Shown here piece after piece: positions 8,852 to 18,303 of a stretch of DNA of 64,000 bases. This DNA comes from Planctomycetia bacterium (GTDB lineage Bacteria; Planctomycetota; Planctomycetia; Pirellulales; PNKZ01), in the NCBI GenBank assembly GCA_021413845.1, contig JAIOPP010000057.1:11884-75883 (forward strand), in the 5' to 3' direction. Both the position numbers and the translations under genes were made by a program. Every line of letters begins with the position of its first letter. Within the stretch, counting starts at the first letter, position 1. Below the pieces are notes generated by a model. That model ran no database searches. It worked only from the letters and a program-made list of their open reading frames with translations, and was not told the DNA's origin.

Positions 8852-10873
8852 CTAAAGCTTCACGTTCTGGCGCATCGGCTTCGGTGTCTCGCGCCGCGGA
8901 GGCTGCGGCCGATTCATGTTGTTGCCGTTGTTCGCCACGGGAACTTGCGGCGGTCGCGCACTAGGGGGCGGGGGTGGAGGGTCGTAGCTCTCCTTCCATT
9001 TCCAACCGATCGGGTCGTTCAATTCCGCTTCTGCCATCATGGCCCAAGGCGTGCCGCGGTGTTCTTGCGCGACGCGCTCCAGTAGTTCGCGAGCGAGCTT
9101 GCCCATCTTGTCGAGTTGGCTGTTCGACGAGACTTCATCGACGGGAACGAGCGTCAACACGTTCGTCTTCGGATCGGCGAGCTTCATGCCCCCTTTCGCG
9201 CGGGCCAACATCTGGTTGTAAGCCTCGGTACGAACTTTCACGGCCAAGACGCGGCCGTAAGCAAGATCGAAGCCGGCTCGCCAGCGCGGCTCGACCAGCT
9301 TCTCACGATCCTTCTCTCCCGCCTTGATGATCGTGTAGAGGTTATCGATTCTCGGTCCGAGAATCGCGGCTTTCTTTTGCGCTTCATCCAGCGCCGCCTT
9401 CATCGACGAATCGTCTTCGCCTGTCTTACGGAAGACGAGCACCGGATTCTGCATCGGATCGACGATCGATTGCTTCGCCGCCTCGACGAGCGCCATCTTG
9501 GCTTTATTCTTCGAAACGCTTTTCACGTAATCTTGCGTCGGGAGGTAATCGGGCCGATACGGCTTCATCACCAGCGGGTCGAAGAAGTAATTCAACCGGG
9601 CTTGAAAAACGGGAGTCTCGCGCGAGGTAACGAAGCCGTCGATCCGTTCGCGATTGCCGTGAACGGCGAAAAAGATCCCGCCCGTCTCGTAGCACAGCCG
9701 CGTGAGGCAATAAGGGCCGAATCCGGAATCGAGCCGATACATACCGTCGTCGCGATTCGCTTTGCCCGAGAAATTGAGCTGCACTTGCTCGGGCAGAAAC
9801 GTCTCGGCTCCTTGCCGCACCGGAATCCACTGGACCGATTGATCGTAGTTGGGATCGGGATCGACGTACTTGATTTCGATATTCGGACGCCCGAACGGCG
9901 CAGGAACTCCGACGACGAAGACCGGCATCTGGTTCCGCTTGCAAACGGCCACGCAGTCTTCCAACCGATTCTCGTCTTCGCCTACTTCATCCGTGAAGAC
10001 GACCATCATGACACGGCGACGGGGTTGCGAGAAACGGAAGTTCTCGTACTTCTGCGCCGCTGCGCCGATGGCGGTGAACGTCATCTCCACACCGGAGTCG
10101 TCGTTGGGGATGCTGGCGACGGCGCTGCGAATCAGGTTGATGTCGTCCGTCGGCTTGTCGGTGAGAAAGGTAATATCTTTTCCGAATGCCACGACCGAAG
10201 ACAACAACGGCCGATCGGTCGGGCCTTTCGGTGCGACCGCCTTACTGAGGCCGAGCTCCTTATAGATGCGGTCGAATCGCTCGGCGACCGCTTCACGCTG
10301 AATCTGCATGCTGCCCGACTGATCGAAGAACCAGACGACGAGCGTCGGCCCTCGTTCGAGCGAGAGGAGGATTTCTTGCGTAATACGATCGAGAGCGCCG
10401 AGCGTGCCTGTCGCACCATCGCCAGCAATGCCTTTGATCTGGATGCGCGTCCCTTTGTTCGGCGCCGTAATCAGGTCTTCGAGCAGCGGCACGCGCACTT
10501 CCGTGAGCATGCGAGTTTGCGGCGGCCGACGAGGCAGCTCGATCGACTCGGCAACCTTCAGAGCGGTCGAAACCTCGACCTCGACACCGGCCGTGCGCAC
10601 GGAGCCGACGTTCGGCAACTCGCTCGGTCGCAACAAGAACTCTTGCTTGCGGATTTCGAGCGGAGCTTTTTTCTCCTCCGGCGCGACGAAAGCTTCGAGC
10701 GTCGCTACGACCGGCTTCGGAATCGGCGGCATGAAAAGCGTGCCGAGCCCGATGATCAAGAGCATGTGCAAGAACATGCTGCCGATCCAGGCGGGGACTT
10801 CATTCGAGAAGGCCCCTTTTAATTCGTGCGCAAACTCGTTCCACCAGCGCGCATCGCCGGACGACCCGCTCAT
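8852..10873 (-). CDS. Membrane-anchored von Willebrand factor A-domain protein
   Basis: A 673-residue protein with one membrane segment near residues 28-48 (AWIGSMFLHMLLIIGLGTLF) followed by PPIPKPVVATLEAF, a TonB/GspL-like arrangement of short cytosolic N-terminus, helix and Pro-rich linker. A vWA domain starts near residue 178 with an intact MIDAS motif, DQSGS (Asp184, Ser186, Ser188) and VVFTDEVGEDENRLE downstream. The C-terminal third is helical with many Lys and Glu residues and ends in a Pro-rich tail (PPPPPPSARPPQVPV). The vWA fold suggests metal-dependent protein binding at the cell surface or in the periplasm. No MoxR ATPase is adjacent, so it is not a clear MoxR-vWA pair. It is divergent from the hydrolase-like gene at 11150. 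Confidence 0.8.
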   Translation of the reverse strand: MSGSSGDARWWNEFAHELKGAFSNEVPAWIGSMFLHMLLIIGLGTLFMPPIPKPVVATLEAFVAPEEKKAPLEIRKQEFLLRPSELPNVGSVRTAGVEVEVSTALKVAESIELPRRPPQTRMLTEVRVPLLEDLITAPNKGTRIQIKGIAGDGATGTLGALDRITQEILLSLERGPTLVVWFFDQSGSMQIQREAVAERFDRIYKELGLSKAVAPKGPTDRPLLSSVVAFGKDITFLTDKPTDDINLIRSAVASIPNDDSGVEMTFTAIGAAAQKYENFRFSQPRRRVMMVVFTDEVGEDENRLEDCVAVCKRNQMPVFVVGVPAPFGRPNIEIKYVDPDPNYDQSVQWIPVRQGAETFLPEQVQLNFSGKANRDDGMYRLDSGFGPYCLTRLCYETGGIFFAVHGNRERIDGFVTSRETPVFQARLNYFFDPLVMKPYRPDYLPTQDYVKSVSKNKAKMALVEAAKQSIVDPMQNPVLVFRKTGEDDSSMKAALDEAQKKAAILGPRIDNLYTIIKAGEKDREKLVEPRWRAGFDLAYGRVLAVKVRTEAYNQMLARAKGGMKLADPKTNVLTLVPVDEVSSNSQLDKMGKLARELLERVAQEHRGTPWAMMAEAELNDPIGWKWKESYDPPPPPPSARPPQVPVANNGNNMNRPQPPRRETPKPMRQNVKL

Positions 10874-11149
10874 ATATCACTCCACGGAAAAACCCTGTTC
10901 CGACGGTTTCCGCAGATGCCCGCAAGATTGGGTACTGCACTATTCGGAAATTGTCGACATTCGCCGGCGGCAGGGCAAGTCGGAAGTTCGAAAAACGAAA
11001 AGTTTTCGCTCAAGCTTGGTTCGTTGACGCCTCCCGGCCACCCATTTACTATGACCTGGAGCGATATTCACGCCGTCGCCACGGGTCGTCCGTTCGACCA
11101 TCCGCTCCCTAGCCGCCCCCCTCCGTCCGCCGCTTCGAGGATTTCGTCC

Positions 11150-12088
11150 ATGCCGTTTTCGCATCGCGCCGGTTTTGTTCTGTCGGTATTTGCCTTAATT
11201 TCTCTCGGTTTTACCGCGAGCGCTCCGCCGGCTTACGGACAAGCGACGGCGGCCGACAAGCTGCCGATGCCGGAGGAAATCTCCGTCGTCACGAAGGACG
11301 GCGTCAAGATCGCGGCGACTTATCTAGCGAGCACGAAAGGGAAAGATGCCGCGGTCGTGATCTTGCTGCACATGTTCAAGGGAAACCGCCGCGACATGGC
11401 ATCGCTCGGCGCGTATCTCCAGAAGCAAGACGTCGCCGTGGTCATGCCCGACCTTCGCGGTCATGGAGATAGCACGACCGTGAACGTGGAAGGCGTCGAT
11501 CGAAAGTTCGATGCCTCGACGATGAAGCCGGTTGAGATGAAGCTGATGTCGAACGACTTGGAAGCGATTAAGAAGTTTCTGATCGCCCAGAACAACGAAG
11601 GCAAACTCAATATCGAACGGCTCGGCATCATCGCCGCCGAGATGAGCGTGCCGGTCGCGGTCAATTGGACGGTCGACGACTGGTCGTGGCCGGTGCTTCC
11701 GACTCTGAAGCAAGGCCAAGACGTCAAGGCGCTCGTGCTACTCTCGCCTCAGATGGCATTCAAGACGTTGAACATGTCCATGGCGATCACCAACCCGCAA
11801 TCGCCGATTCGAGACAAGATCTCGCTGCTGCTGATCACGGGCGCGGAAGACAAACCGAGCGTGGCCGATGCCCGACGGATCGAACAAACGTACGCACGGA
11901 TCCGCCCGAAGCCGGAAAAGATCGAAGACAAAACACTCTTCCTTGAAGACACGTTGAAGACGAAGCTCGTCGGCACGAAGTTGCTCGGCGAGAAGAGCTT
12001 GGCGATCGAAGAGTTGATCGCTCAGTTCATCGAACTGCGATTGGTGGCCCCGACGACATACGTTTGGAAGGAACGGATGGCCCCGTAA
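11150..12088 (+). CDS. Exported alpha/beta-hydrolase-fold protein, probably non-catalytic
   Basis: A 312-residue protein with a signal peptide (MPFSHRAGFVLSVFALISLG to about residue 31, cleaved near AYGQA). The fold is recognisable from VVILLHMFKGNRRDMASLGAYL, the VVMPDLRGHGDST strand-loop, and LLLITGAEDKPSVADAR. At the nucleophile elbow, where family members read G-x-S-x-G, this protein has AAEMS (Glu164 in place of Ser). It is therefore probably a binding or structural protein rather than an esterase. The start is ATG 11150; the frame stays open upstream to 10826 but that part looks non-coding and overlaps the divergent gene. Confidence 0.75.
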   Translation: MPFSHRAGFVLSVFALISLGFTASAPPAYGQATAADKLPMPEEISVVTKDGVKIAATYLASTKGKDAAVVILLHMFKGNRRDMASLGAYLQKQDVAVVMPDLRGHGDSTTVNVEGVDRKFDASTMKPVEMKLMSNDLEAIKKFLIAQNNEGKLNIERLGIIAAEMSVPVAVNWTVDDWSWPVLPTLKQGQDVKALVLLSPQMAFKTLNMSMAITNPQSPIRDKISLLLITGAEDKPSVADARRIEQTYARIRPKPEKIEDKTLFLEDTLKTKLVGTKLLGEKSLAIEELIAQFIELRLVAPTTYVWKERMAP

Positions 12089-12155
12089 CTTCGCGACGCC
12101 GGAGACCCCGCGACGCTGTAACGCCGCGACTCAAGGAAGTCGCCGCTCGCCGCAG

Positions 12156-13226
12156 CTATTCGCCGAGCGGGCGGATTTGTACGCGAGGCAACAATCGAGC
12201 CGTCGGCGGAGTTGCAACATCCGCTGCCGCGGCGGATGCAGCCGCTTGATCGGCCGGGGGAATAGCGAGCTCGACGCCGATCGGCAAGAGATCCGGATTC
12301 GATAACACGCCTCGATTGGCATCGTATATCGCGATATAGCGTTCGGCATTGCCGTAGTACCGCTCGGCGAGCGACGCGAGAGTCTCGCCGTCGCGCACCC
12401 GATGGCGTTTGGGCTTGGATGCTTTCACGCGCGATTGTTCAGGCGGCGGCGTTACCTGTCCGGCATGGGCTTGCGATGCCGCCGGGAGCGGCTGAGAACG
12501 CGCATCGGCACCGGAGCCGGCACGAAGCGTCGGCATGACGACGCGCGAGCCCCCGTCGGCATTCCCGACCGAATTCACGCCGACGCCGGTGAACTGCGAT
12601 CGGGCCTTATCCGCACCGAGCGGCGACGAGATCGCCAGCGGCGGCCCGAACGGCGACGTGGTCGACGACGTCGTCGTCGATAAAGGCTGCGTTGCCGGAG
12701 CCGCTGCCGATGTGACGTCAGTCGCGGTCGGTGCGGGATACTCCGCCGGCAATTGCGGGTTCGACGTAATGTTGTGCATCGGAGTCCGCTCCGCTTCATT
12801 CAGCGGGTCGCCCACGAAGTACGGCGAGCCGAGTTGCGGTGGGGGAGAACCGTAAGAGGATATTCCGGGAACCGCCGCGACCGCGGCAACGGGTCGATCG
12901 GCTTCGGCCCGCACGTATTCCGAAGCGACGCGGCGCTCCGAGCCGGCGGGAGTGCCTCGGTTTCTAAAGGGGTCGATCGTGCCGGTGAACTGCGCCGCGC
13001 CGCCGCTGCCCGACGGGATGCCCGCTTCCGGCGCCTGCCCGACGAAGCCCGTAGCGGCCTGCGGCAGATTGGAACGCCGCACGAGGAGATCGTCGGCTAC
13101 CGATTCGGCGCGGGCCGGCTCGACCGGGGCTTGGCGGAACAGCAAAGCGCCGCCGACCCCGAGGGTCATCACGACGCCCGCGGTCAGAAGTTTCGTACCG
13201 GCGTTCACGTTCGATTCTCGCTGCAT
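12156..13226 (-). CDS. LysM-domain protein with N-terminal membrane anchor
   Basis: A 356-residue protein. A hydrophobic segment at residues 12-30 (TKLLTAGVVMTLGVGGALLF) is a signal peptide or anchor. A long low-complexity region rich in Pro, Ala, Gly, Ser and Thr follows (to about residue 275). One LysM domain sits near the C-terminus (HRVRDGETLASLAERYYG ... DLLPIGVELAIPP). LysM domains bind peptidoglycan or other N-acetylglucosamine polymers, so the protein probably sits at the cell wall. It is convergent with the preceding hydrolase-like gene (67-bp gap). Confidence 0.85.
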   Translation of the reverse strand: MQRESNVNAGTKLLTAGVVMTLGVGGALLFRQAPVEPARAESVADDLLVRRSNLPQAATGFVGQAPEAGIPSGSGGAAQFTGTIDPFRNRGTPAGSERRVASEYVRAEADRPVAAVAAVPGISSYGSPPPQLGSPYFVGDPLNEAERTPMHNITSNPQLPAEYPAPTATDVTSAAAPATQPLSTTTSSTTSPFGPPLAISSPLGADKARSQFTGVGVNSVGNADGGSRVVMPTLRAGSGADARSQPLPAASQAHAGQVTPPPEQSRVKASKPKRHRVRDGETLASLAERYYGNAERYIAIYDANRGVLSNPDLLPIGVELAIPPADQAAASAAAADVATPPTARLLPRVQIRPLGE

Positions 13227-13389
13227 GACGAACCTCTCTCGCTCTACTCAAGTGTGCCACACCGTTATCTACGCGGCGGAGCATCTCGGCGATCGGCGAA
13301 TAATTCTTGAGCCGGCGCACTGCGTAAAGCGTAGTGGTCGCACCATGTTTGCGATCGCGGGGGCACCGACTTTGACGACGGCGCAAAGC

Positions 13390-13425
13390 AAGACGACGCC
13401 GGCTCCGAAGAACCGGCGTCGTCTT
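13390..13425 (-). terminator. Strong hairpin after secDF
   Basis: Perfect 13-bp inverted repeat: AAGACGACGCCGG at 13390-13402 and CCGGCGTCGTCTT at 13413-13425, with a 10-nt loop. It lies 50 bp past the secDF stop on the minus strand. The downstream side reads TGCTTTGCG, so the U tract is weak. It is most likely the terminator of the yajC-secDF transcript. Confidence 0.6.
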
Positions 13426-13475
13426 ATATGCAGCAAACGATTCGATGCGAACTTCGCGTCGGCCGGCCGATGCCG

Positions 13476-16400
13476 TTACACGATCGCCGGGGCCGTTCCA
13501 CCCTTCGCCGCGGCGAGGGCGTTCTGCTTGCGGAAGAGCCAGAGCAAGATCGGCGATGCGACGTAGATCGTGCTGTACGTTCCGGAGATCGTACCGACGA
13601 CCATCGCGAACGCGAAGCCGTGAATGCCCGGTCCGCCCCAGAAGTAGAGGATCACGACGACCAAGAATACCGTCAACGACGTGAGGATCGTCCGGCTGAG
13701 CGTTTGGTTGACGCAAGTGTTGATCACTTCGCCCGTCATCGCCGGGCTCTTCCCTCGCACTTCTCGGATCCGATCGAAAATCACGATCGTATCGTTGAGC
13801 GAGTAACCGATGATCGTCAACAAGGCGGCGACGATCGTGAGATCGATCTTGAACGGATCGACCAAAGCGAAGCCCATATACGGCGCGAGCCACTTGCTGA
13901 GCGCCAAGCACCCGACCGTGAAGAGCACGTCGTGTACGAGAGCGAGAATGGCCGCGAAGCCGAACGAAAGGTCTTGGAACCGGAACCAAACATAGAGCAT
14001 GACCAAGAACAAGCTGACGAGCATCGCATAGATGGCCGATTGCTTGGCGCCGCCGGCGACCGCCGCTCCGACCGATTCGGAAGAGGGGAAGAACGGCGAC
14101 GAAGCGAGTTGGTTTTCGAGGCGAGTGAGAATCTCCTTCGTCTGCTCGGGCGATGCCGCCACGCGGAACCGCCACGTCTTGAGCGACTGCGAGCTACCGA
14201 CCTCGAGTTCGGGAGCCGAGAGCTCATAGAGGACCCCCGCAATCTTTTCATCCGGCTGCACGGCCGGCTTGACGAGTTCTTCCAAGCGACGTTGATTCAA
14301 CTTCGGCGTGAAGTTCAGCTCGACCAAAGTCCCGCCGGCGAATGGATCGACCGGGGCCACGATGTTGGACGTTGACGGGGTGTTGAAGACGGGAAGCGAC
14401 GGGAACGGAGAAACGTCGGGTGCCGTCGGTGTTGTCGTCAGAGGAGCCGTTGCAGCCGGGCTCGTTGTAGTCGAGCTCGGTACAGCTGTGGCGCTCGGCG
14501 TCGCAGTCGGAGCCGGTTGGCACGACGAGTCGACTTCTTCGTCCAAGCCGGACGCGTCGATCGAGTCGGCGGCCAAACCTTCAACCGGCGCGGCGCTGTC
14601 CGAGCGGTTGTTCGCCGGCGGGGTTAAGGCAGGGCCGGTCGCCGGTGCGCCGGCGGGAGCGGCCGCCTCGTCGAGACGAACGAGCGCTCCATATTCCAAA
14701 CGATAACGCTTGAGTTGCTGGCCGAATAGCGTCTTAAGCTTCCCTTCGACGTCGGCGCGATTCGGCTCCGCCGTAACGATCTTGTAGCCGGTGCCCGCGG
14801 TGAACTCTTGCGAGGTCACTTCCTGCACGGTTGCTTCCGGCAGAACCGACTCGACCTTTTCACGAACTTCGGCGATGCCGCCGGCAGGAGGCGTATCGAA
14901 GACCGTCGTAACCGAAGTTCCGCCGGTGAAATCGATATTGAGCAAATCCGATCCGCGGATCGCCGCCCCGATCAGGCCTGCGCTGAGAAACAGAATCGAG
15001 GCGGTGTAGCAGGCGAAGCGCTTGCCGATGAAGTCGTAGTTGGTGTTGCTCATGATCTGCATGAACTTCAAGTTGCTCACCCAACGATTCCGTTCGGCGA
15101 CGTCGAACATCAATCGCGTGCAAGTGATGGCGGTGAACAAGTTCATCAGGATGCCGACCGTGAGCGTCACGGCGAAGCCCTTGATTTGGTCGGTGCCGAT
15201 GACGTAGAGCACGATCGCCGTGATCAGCGTCGTCACGTTGGCATCGACGATCGTCACGGTTGCGCGATCGAAGCCGTTACGAATCGCCATGCGGAGCGTA
15301 GCGCCCCGATTCAATTCTTCGCGCATTCGCTCGTAGATCAGCACGTTGGCATCGACCGCCATACCGACGGTGAGAGCCAAGCCGGCGAGGCCCGACAGCG
15401 TGAACGCGGCGTTGAACATGATCATAAACGCGACGATCAGGAGCACGTTGAGCAGCAGCGCCAAGTTGGCGACGAGCCCCGCGAAGCGATAGTAAATCAG
15501 CATGAACACGACCACGACGAGCGTGGCGACGAGCATCGAATAAACACCCGCTTGGATCGTGTCGCGTCCGAGCGTCGCGCTGACGACTTGCTCGCTGACC
15601 GGCATCTTGTTCAACGCGGCAGGCAAGCCGCCGGCGGTGAGAATCTCGGCAAGATCCTTGCTCTCTTGTTCGGATTCACCGCTGCCGGTGATTTGGCCGC
15701 GATCGGAAATCGTCGTGATGATCCGCGGAGCCGATTGCATCGTACCGTCGAGGATGATCCCCAAGTGGTTGTATTGATTGTTCTCCGGCAAGTTGCTGCT
15801 CGTCAGCCGCTCGAAGCGCTGCGCCCCATCGGAGTTGAAGCTGAAGAACACCGCCGGCTTTCCCTTCTCATCGAGGCCCGACGACGCGCTCGAGAGATAA
15901 TCTCCCGTCACGTTGTAGTTGTCGAGCACGACGAGAACTTGCGCTTCATCCCCGAGCGAGCCGCGGGGGACGACGCGCGTCTCGTAATCCGGCCCGGTCA
16001 GTTCGCGCAGCGCCTTGGGGTTGTTGGCGATCGGAATCCAGCGACCGATGATCGGAGCGACGCCGTCGACCGGCGGACCGAGCACGACGTTGCTGCGGAG
16101 ACTCTTTTTCGAGTCTTCAATGCGTTGTTGGTCGCGAGCCCGATCGATGATTCGTTGATACTTGTGCGCGTTGGCCGTCATGCGGAATTCCAACGCTCCC
16201 GAGGTGCTGATCTTGTACTTGATCCGCCGGAGTTCCTCTTGATCGTCGCCGGCTTCCGCGACGGTCTTCGCTTCGGTCGGGCTCGGCACGATCACTTCGA
16301 TCTTGTCGGTGCCGTAAGGACGAACCGTGATTTCCATCACGTTGCCCGGATCGACGCGTCGCTTCACCGTGCCGACGAGCTTGTCCATCGTCTCATTCGA

Positions 16401-17564
16401 CGGCAATGCCCCGTCTTTATTCGGCAGCAACTCATAGACGAGGATCACGCCGCCGCGAAGATCGATTCCGAGCTTCGGCTGTCCGCCGAAGAGGACGATC
16501 GCCAAGCTGGCGACGACGGCGAAGATGACGACGAAAAAGCGCATCGTCTGATCCGGCAGACGCAAGGACTTGCTCAAGATATTCGCTAAGACGATCGGCA
16601 CGGCGAAGACCCCGGCGATCAGCAGCAGCTTCGCAAACAAAGACATTCCGACCTTCTTCGTCGTCACTTTAATACTATCGGCGGAAAGTGAGGTGCTGCT
16701 CGGCTTCGGGGCGGGCAGGGCCACGGCCGTCGCAGTAGGGCCAGTCGCCGCAGGAACCACGGCGGCCGATGCCGTCGGCGTAGCCGTGGGGGCCGGCGTC
16801 GTCGCTACCGTCGACGTTGCGGTAGCCGTGGGAGTAGCGATGGTCGTTGCGGTCGGAACGGCAGTAGGAGTCGGCACGGCGGTCGCGGTCGGCGCGGCAA
16901 CCGTCATCGGAGCCGTGGCGGAAGGAGTCGCAGTCGGAATTGCCGTGGCTACCGTGGCGCTCGGTGTTGCCGAAGGAGCCGCCAACGAACGGGTCGCACT
17001 CGGGGACGGGGCTGCCGTCGCGACGGTTGCGGTCGGCGTGGCCGTGGGAATCGCAACCGGTCGGGTCGCACTTGGAGAGGGTGCTGCCGTAGCGACGGGA
17101 GTCGCCGTGGCGGCCGGCATTGCGACGGTTGCCGCAGGGACGGCGAGCGGCCGAGTCGCGCTCGGCGTCGGTGCAGCCACGGCAGCGGGAGTTGCCGTCG
17201 CGGAAGGAGTCGCCGTCGCCAACGGGCGTGCGGTCGCGCTCGGAGTTGCCGAGGGGGTCGGCTTCGCTGCCGTGGCAGAGGGAGAAGGAGTCGGCGTCGC
17301 GCTCGCAGATGGGGCAGGAGTCGGAGTCGGCGTCGCTGCCGGAGCGGCGGTCGCCGAGGGCTTCGGCGTGGCGGCCGAAGTCGCACTAGGGGTCGCGCTA
17401 GGCGTTGCCGAGGGCTTGGCCGTGGCCGAAGGGGTTGCACTCGGCGCCGGTTGAGCCGAGACGGTCGGCACGAACCCGACGAGGGTCGACATCACTAAAG
17501 CGGCAACATAGGGGAGAACCGCGGCGAGCTTCGGCTTCCGATAAACGGAAAGGGGGGCGATCAT
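13476..17564 (-). CDS. secDF: Fused SecD-SecF protein-export membrane subunit with long Pro/Ala/Thr/Ser inserts
   Basis: A 1362-residue fusion of SecD and SecF, the proton-driven accessory subunits that pull preproteins through SecYEG. SecD hallmarks are LGIDLRGGV, the P1 domain, GMAVDANVLIYERMREEL and six C-terminal helices; SecF hallmarks are LNIDFTGGT and GYSLNDTIVIFDRIRE. There are two oddities. Residues about 38-291, after a signal-like N-terminus (LAAVLPYVAALVMSTLVGF), are a low-complexity PSATPSAT-type tract followed by an extra helix (LFAKLLLIAGVFAVPIVL) before SecD helix 1. A second Pro/Thr/Ala insert of about 100 residues (14390-14690) interrupts the SecF periplasmic domain. The start is ATG 17564 with GAGGAGAG just upstream; 40 more codons upstream overlap the spacer to yajC and are not needed. 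Confidence 0.93.
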   Translation of the reverse strand: MIAPLSVYRKPKLAAVLPYVAALVMSTLVGFVPTVSAQPAPSATPSATAKPSATPSATPSATSAATPKPSATAAPAATPTPTPAPSASATPTPSPSATAAKPTPSATPSATARPLATATPSATATPAAVAAPTPSATRPLAVPAATVAMPAATATPVATAAPSPSATRPVAIPTATPTATVATAAPSPSATRSLAAPSATPSATVATAIPTATPSATAPMTVAAPTATAVPTPTAVPTATTIATPTATATSTVATTPAPTATPTASAAVVPAATGPTATAVALPAPKPSSTSLSADSIKVTTKKVGMSLFAKLLLIAGVFAVPIVLANILSKSLRLPDQTMRFFVVIFAVVASLAIVLFGGQPKLGIDLRGGVILVYELLPNKDGALPSNETMDKLVGTVKRRVDPGNVMEITVRPYGTDKIEVIVPSPTEAKTVAEAGDDQEELRRIKYKISTSGALEFRMTANAHKYQRIIDRARDQQRIEDSKKSLRSNVVLGPPVDGVAPIIGRWIPIANNPKALRELTGPDYETRVVPRGSLGDEAQVLVVLDNYNVTGDYLSSASSGLDEKGKPAVFFSFNSDGAQRFERLTSSNLPENNQYNHLGIILDGTMQSAPRIITTISDRGQITGSGESEQESKDLAEILTAGGLPAALNKMPVSEQVVSATLGRDTIQAGVYSMLVATLVVVVFMLIYYRFAGLVANLALLLNVLLIVAFMIMFNAAFTLSGLAGLALTVGMAVDANVLIYERMREELNRGATLRMAIRNGFDRATVTIVDANVTTLITAIVLYVIGTDQIKGFAVTLTVGILMNLFTAITCTRLMFDVAERNRWVSNLKFMQIMSNTNYDFIGKRFACYTASILFLSAGLIGAAIRGSDLLNIDFTGGTSVTTVFDTPPAGGIAEVREKVESVLPEATVQEVTSQEFTAGTGYKIVTAEPNRADVEGKLKTLFGQQLKRYRLEYGALVRLDEAAAPAGAPATGPALTPPANNRSDSAAPVEGLAADSIDASGLDEEVDSSCQPAPTATPSATAVPSSTTTSPAATAPLTTTPTAPDVSPFPSLPVFNTPSTSNIVAPVDPFAGGTLVELNFTPKLNQRRLEELVKPAVQPDEKIAGVLYELSAPELEVGSSQSLKTWRFRVAASPEQTKEILTRLENQLASSPFFPSSESVGAAVAGGAKQSAIYAMLVSLFLVMLYVWFRFQDLSFGFAAILALVHDVLFTVGCLALSKWLAPYMGFALVDPFKIDLTIVAALLTIIGYSLNDTIVIFDRIREVRGKSPAMTGEVINTCVNQTLSRTILTSLTVFLVVVILYFWGGPGIHGFAFAMVVGTISGTYSTIYVASPILLWLFRKQNALAAAKGGTAPAIV

Positions 17565-17646
17565 GGACTTCTCTCTCCTCAAACGAACCGACGAAGCGAT
17601 CATGAATCGTCGGCCGGGCGCAGATGGCGGATGAATGAATGGGCGT

Positions 17647-18021
17647 TTAGTTTTTGTTAACTTCGGTCTTCGAGTCGCTCGCATCTCCTTCGGCCAACAC
17701 GCGGGCGATGGAGCTGAGCTGCAACCGAAGCTTGGTATCGTTTTTCTCGTCGACGCGAATCGTCACTTCGTTCGCTTCCGATTGCACGTTGGTCACGACG
17801 CCGAAGATGCCGCCGGTCGTGAGGACGCGATCGTTCTTCTTGATCGCTTTGAGCAACTCGTCGCGCTTGCGCTGTTCGCGCTGCTGCGGACGAAGCACCA
17901 TGAAGAAGAACAGAATGCCGATCATCGCGATCGGAAACACCATCGACAGACTGTTCGCGGCGCCGCCGGGATCTTGCGCCAGCAGCCATACGAACGAAAA
18001 ACCGGAAGCAAGCAGCGTCAT
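17647..18021 (-). CDS. yajC: Preprotein translocase subunit YajC
   Basis: A 124-residue single-span protein of the SecDF-YajC complex. The membrane helix (MVFPIAMIGILFFFMVLRPQ) is followed by the family motif RPQQREQRKRDELLKAIKKN and the small beta domain DRVLTTGGIFGVVTNVQSEANEVTIRVDE. The N-terminus is slightly longer than usual and contains an extra hydrophobic stretch (MTLLASGFSFVWLLAQ). It is 82 bp upstream of secDF on the same strand, the standard yajC-secD order, and is likely co-transcribed from the promoter at 18249-18277. Confidence 0.95.
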   Translation of the reverse strand: MTLLASGFSFVWLLAQDPGGAANSLSMVFPIAMIGILFFFMVLRPQQREQRKRDELLKAIKKNDRVLTTGGIFGVVTNVQSEANEVTIRVDEKNDTKLRLQLSSIARVLAEGDASDSKTEVNKN

Positions 18022-18248
18022 CGCAGCGTAACCTTAAAGGCCGTGAAACCTTGGAGACCGTAAATAGAAACAGCCGAACAATCGCACCGGACGGCGACGA
18101 TCGCACGGCAGGCTTACGAACGGAAAGAACGTCGGGCGAGAGGTCGTTCGACCACGGCCGGCAACCGAGATAAAACCGGCGATCTTTGCAGACCGACCGC
18201 CCCCTCGGGCTAGACCATCCCCCCGGACTTCCTAATTCGTAGCCGGGT

Positions 18249-18277
18249 ATCATAAAGCCCTATGCCGTAACGAGCAA
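18249..18277 (-). promoter_or_regulatory. Sigma-70-like promoter for yajC-secDF
   Basis: On the minus strand TTGCTC (18277-18272) and TATGAT (18254-18249) are separated by exactly 17 bp. It sits just downstream of tgt and about 230 bp before the yajC start, so the operon would have its own promoter with a long leader. Prediction from consensus only. Confidence 0.45.
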
Positions 18278-18303
18278 GGGGAACCGCAAGCTGCGGCCGA
18301 CGG

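Noticed and set aside
9116-10822. Plus-strand 568-codon frame opposite the vWA gene
   Set aside because: Antisense to a protein with a clear MIDAS motif; composition is Arg/Asp/His-rich, typical of a GC-rich shadow frame, and no domain is seen.
12126-12143. Short hairpin GCGACT-caagga-AGTCGC between the convergent hydrolase and LysM genes as a terminator
   Set aside because: Only a 6-bp stem with no U tract in a GC-rich region; too weak to call.
14808-16589. Plus-strand 593-codon frame opposite secDF
   Set aside because: Antisense shadow of conserved SecD sequence with no start signal or recognisable domain.
16570-17454. Plus-strand 294-codon frame rich in Gly, Ala and Val
   Set aside because: It is the exact antisense of the Pro/Ala/Thr/Ser tract in secDF; the composition follows from complementing GCG/ACG/TCG/CCG-type codons, and there is no independent evidence for a gene.
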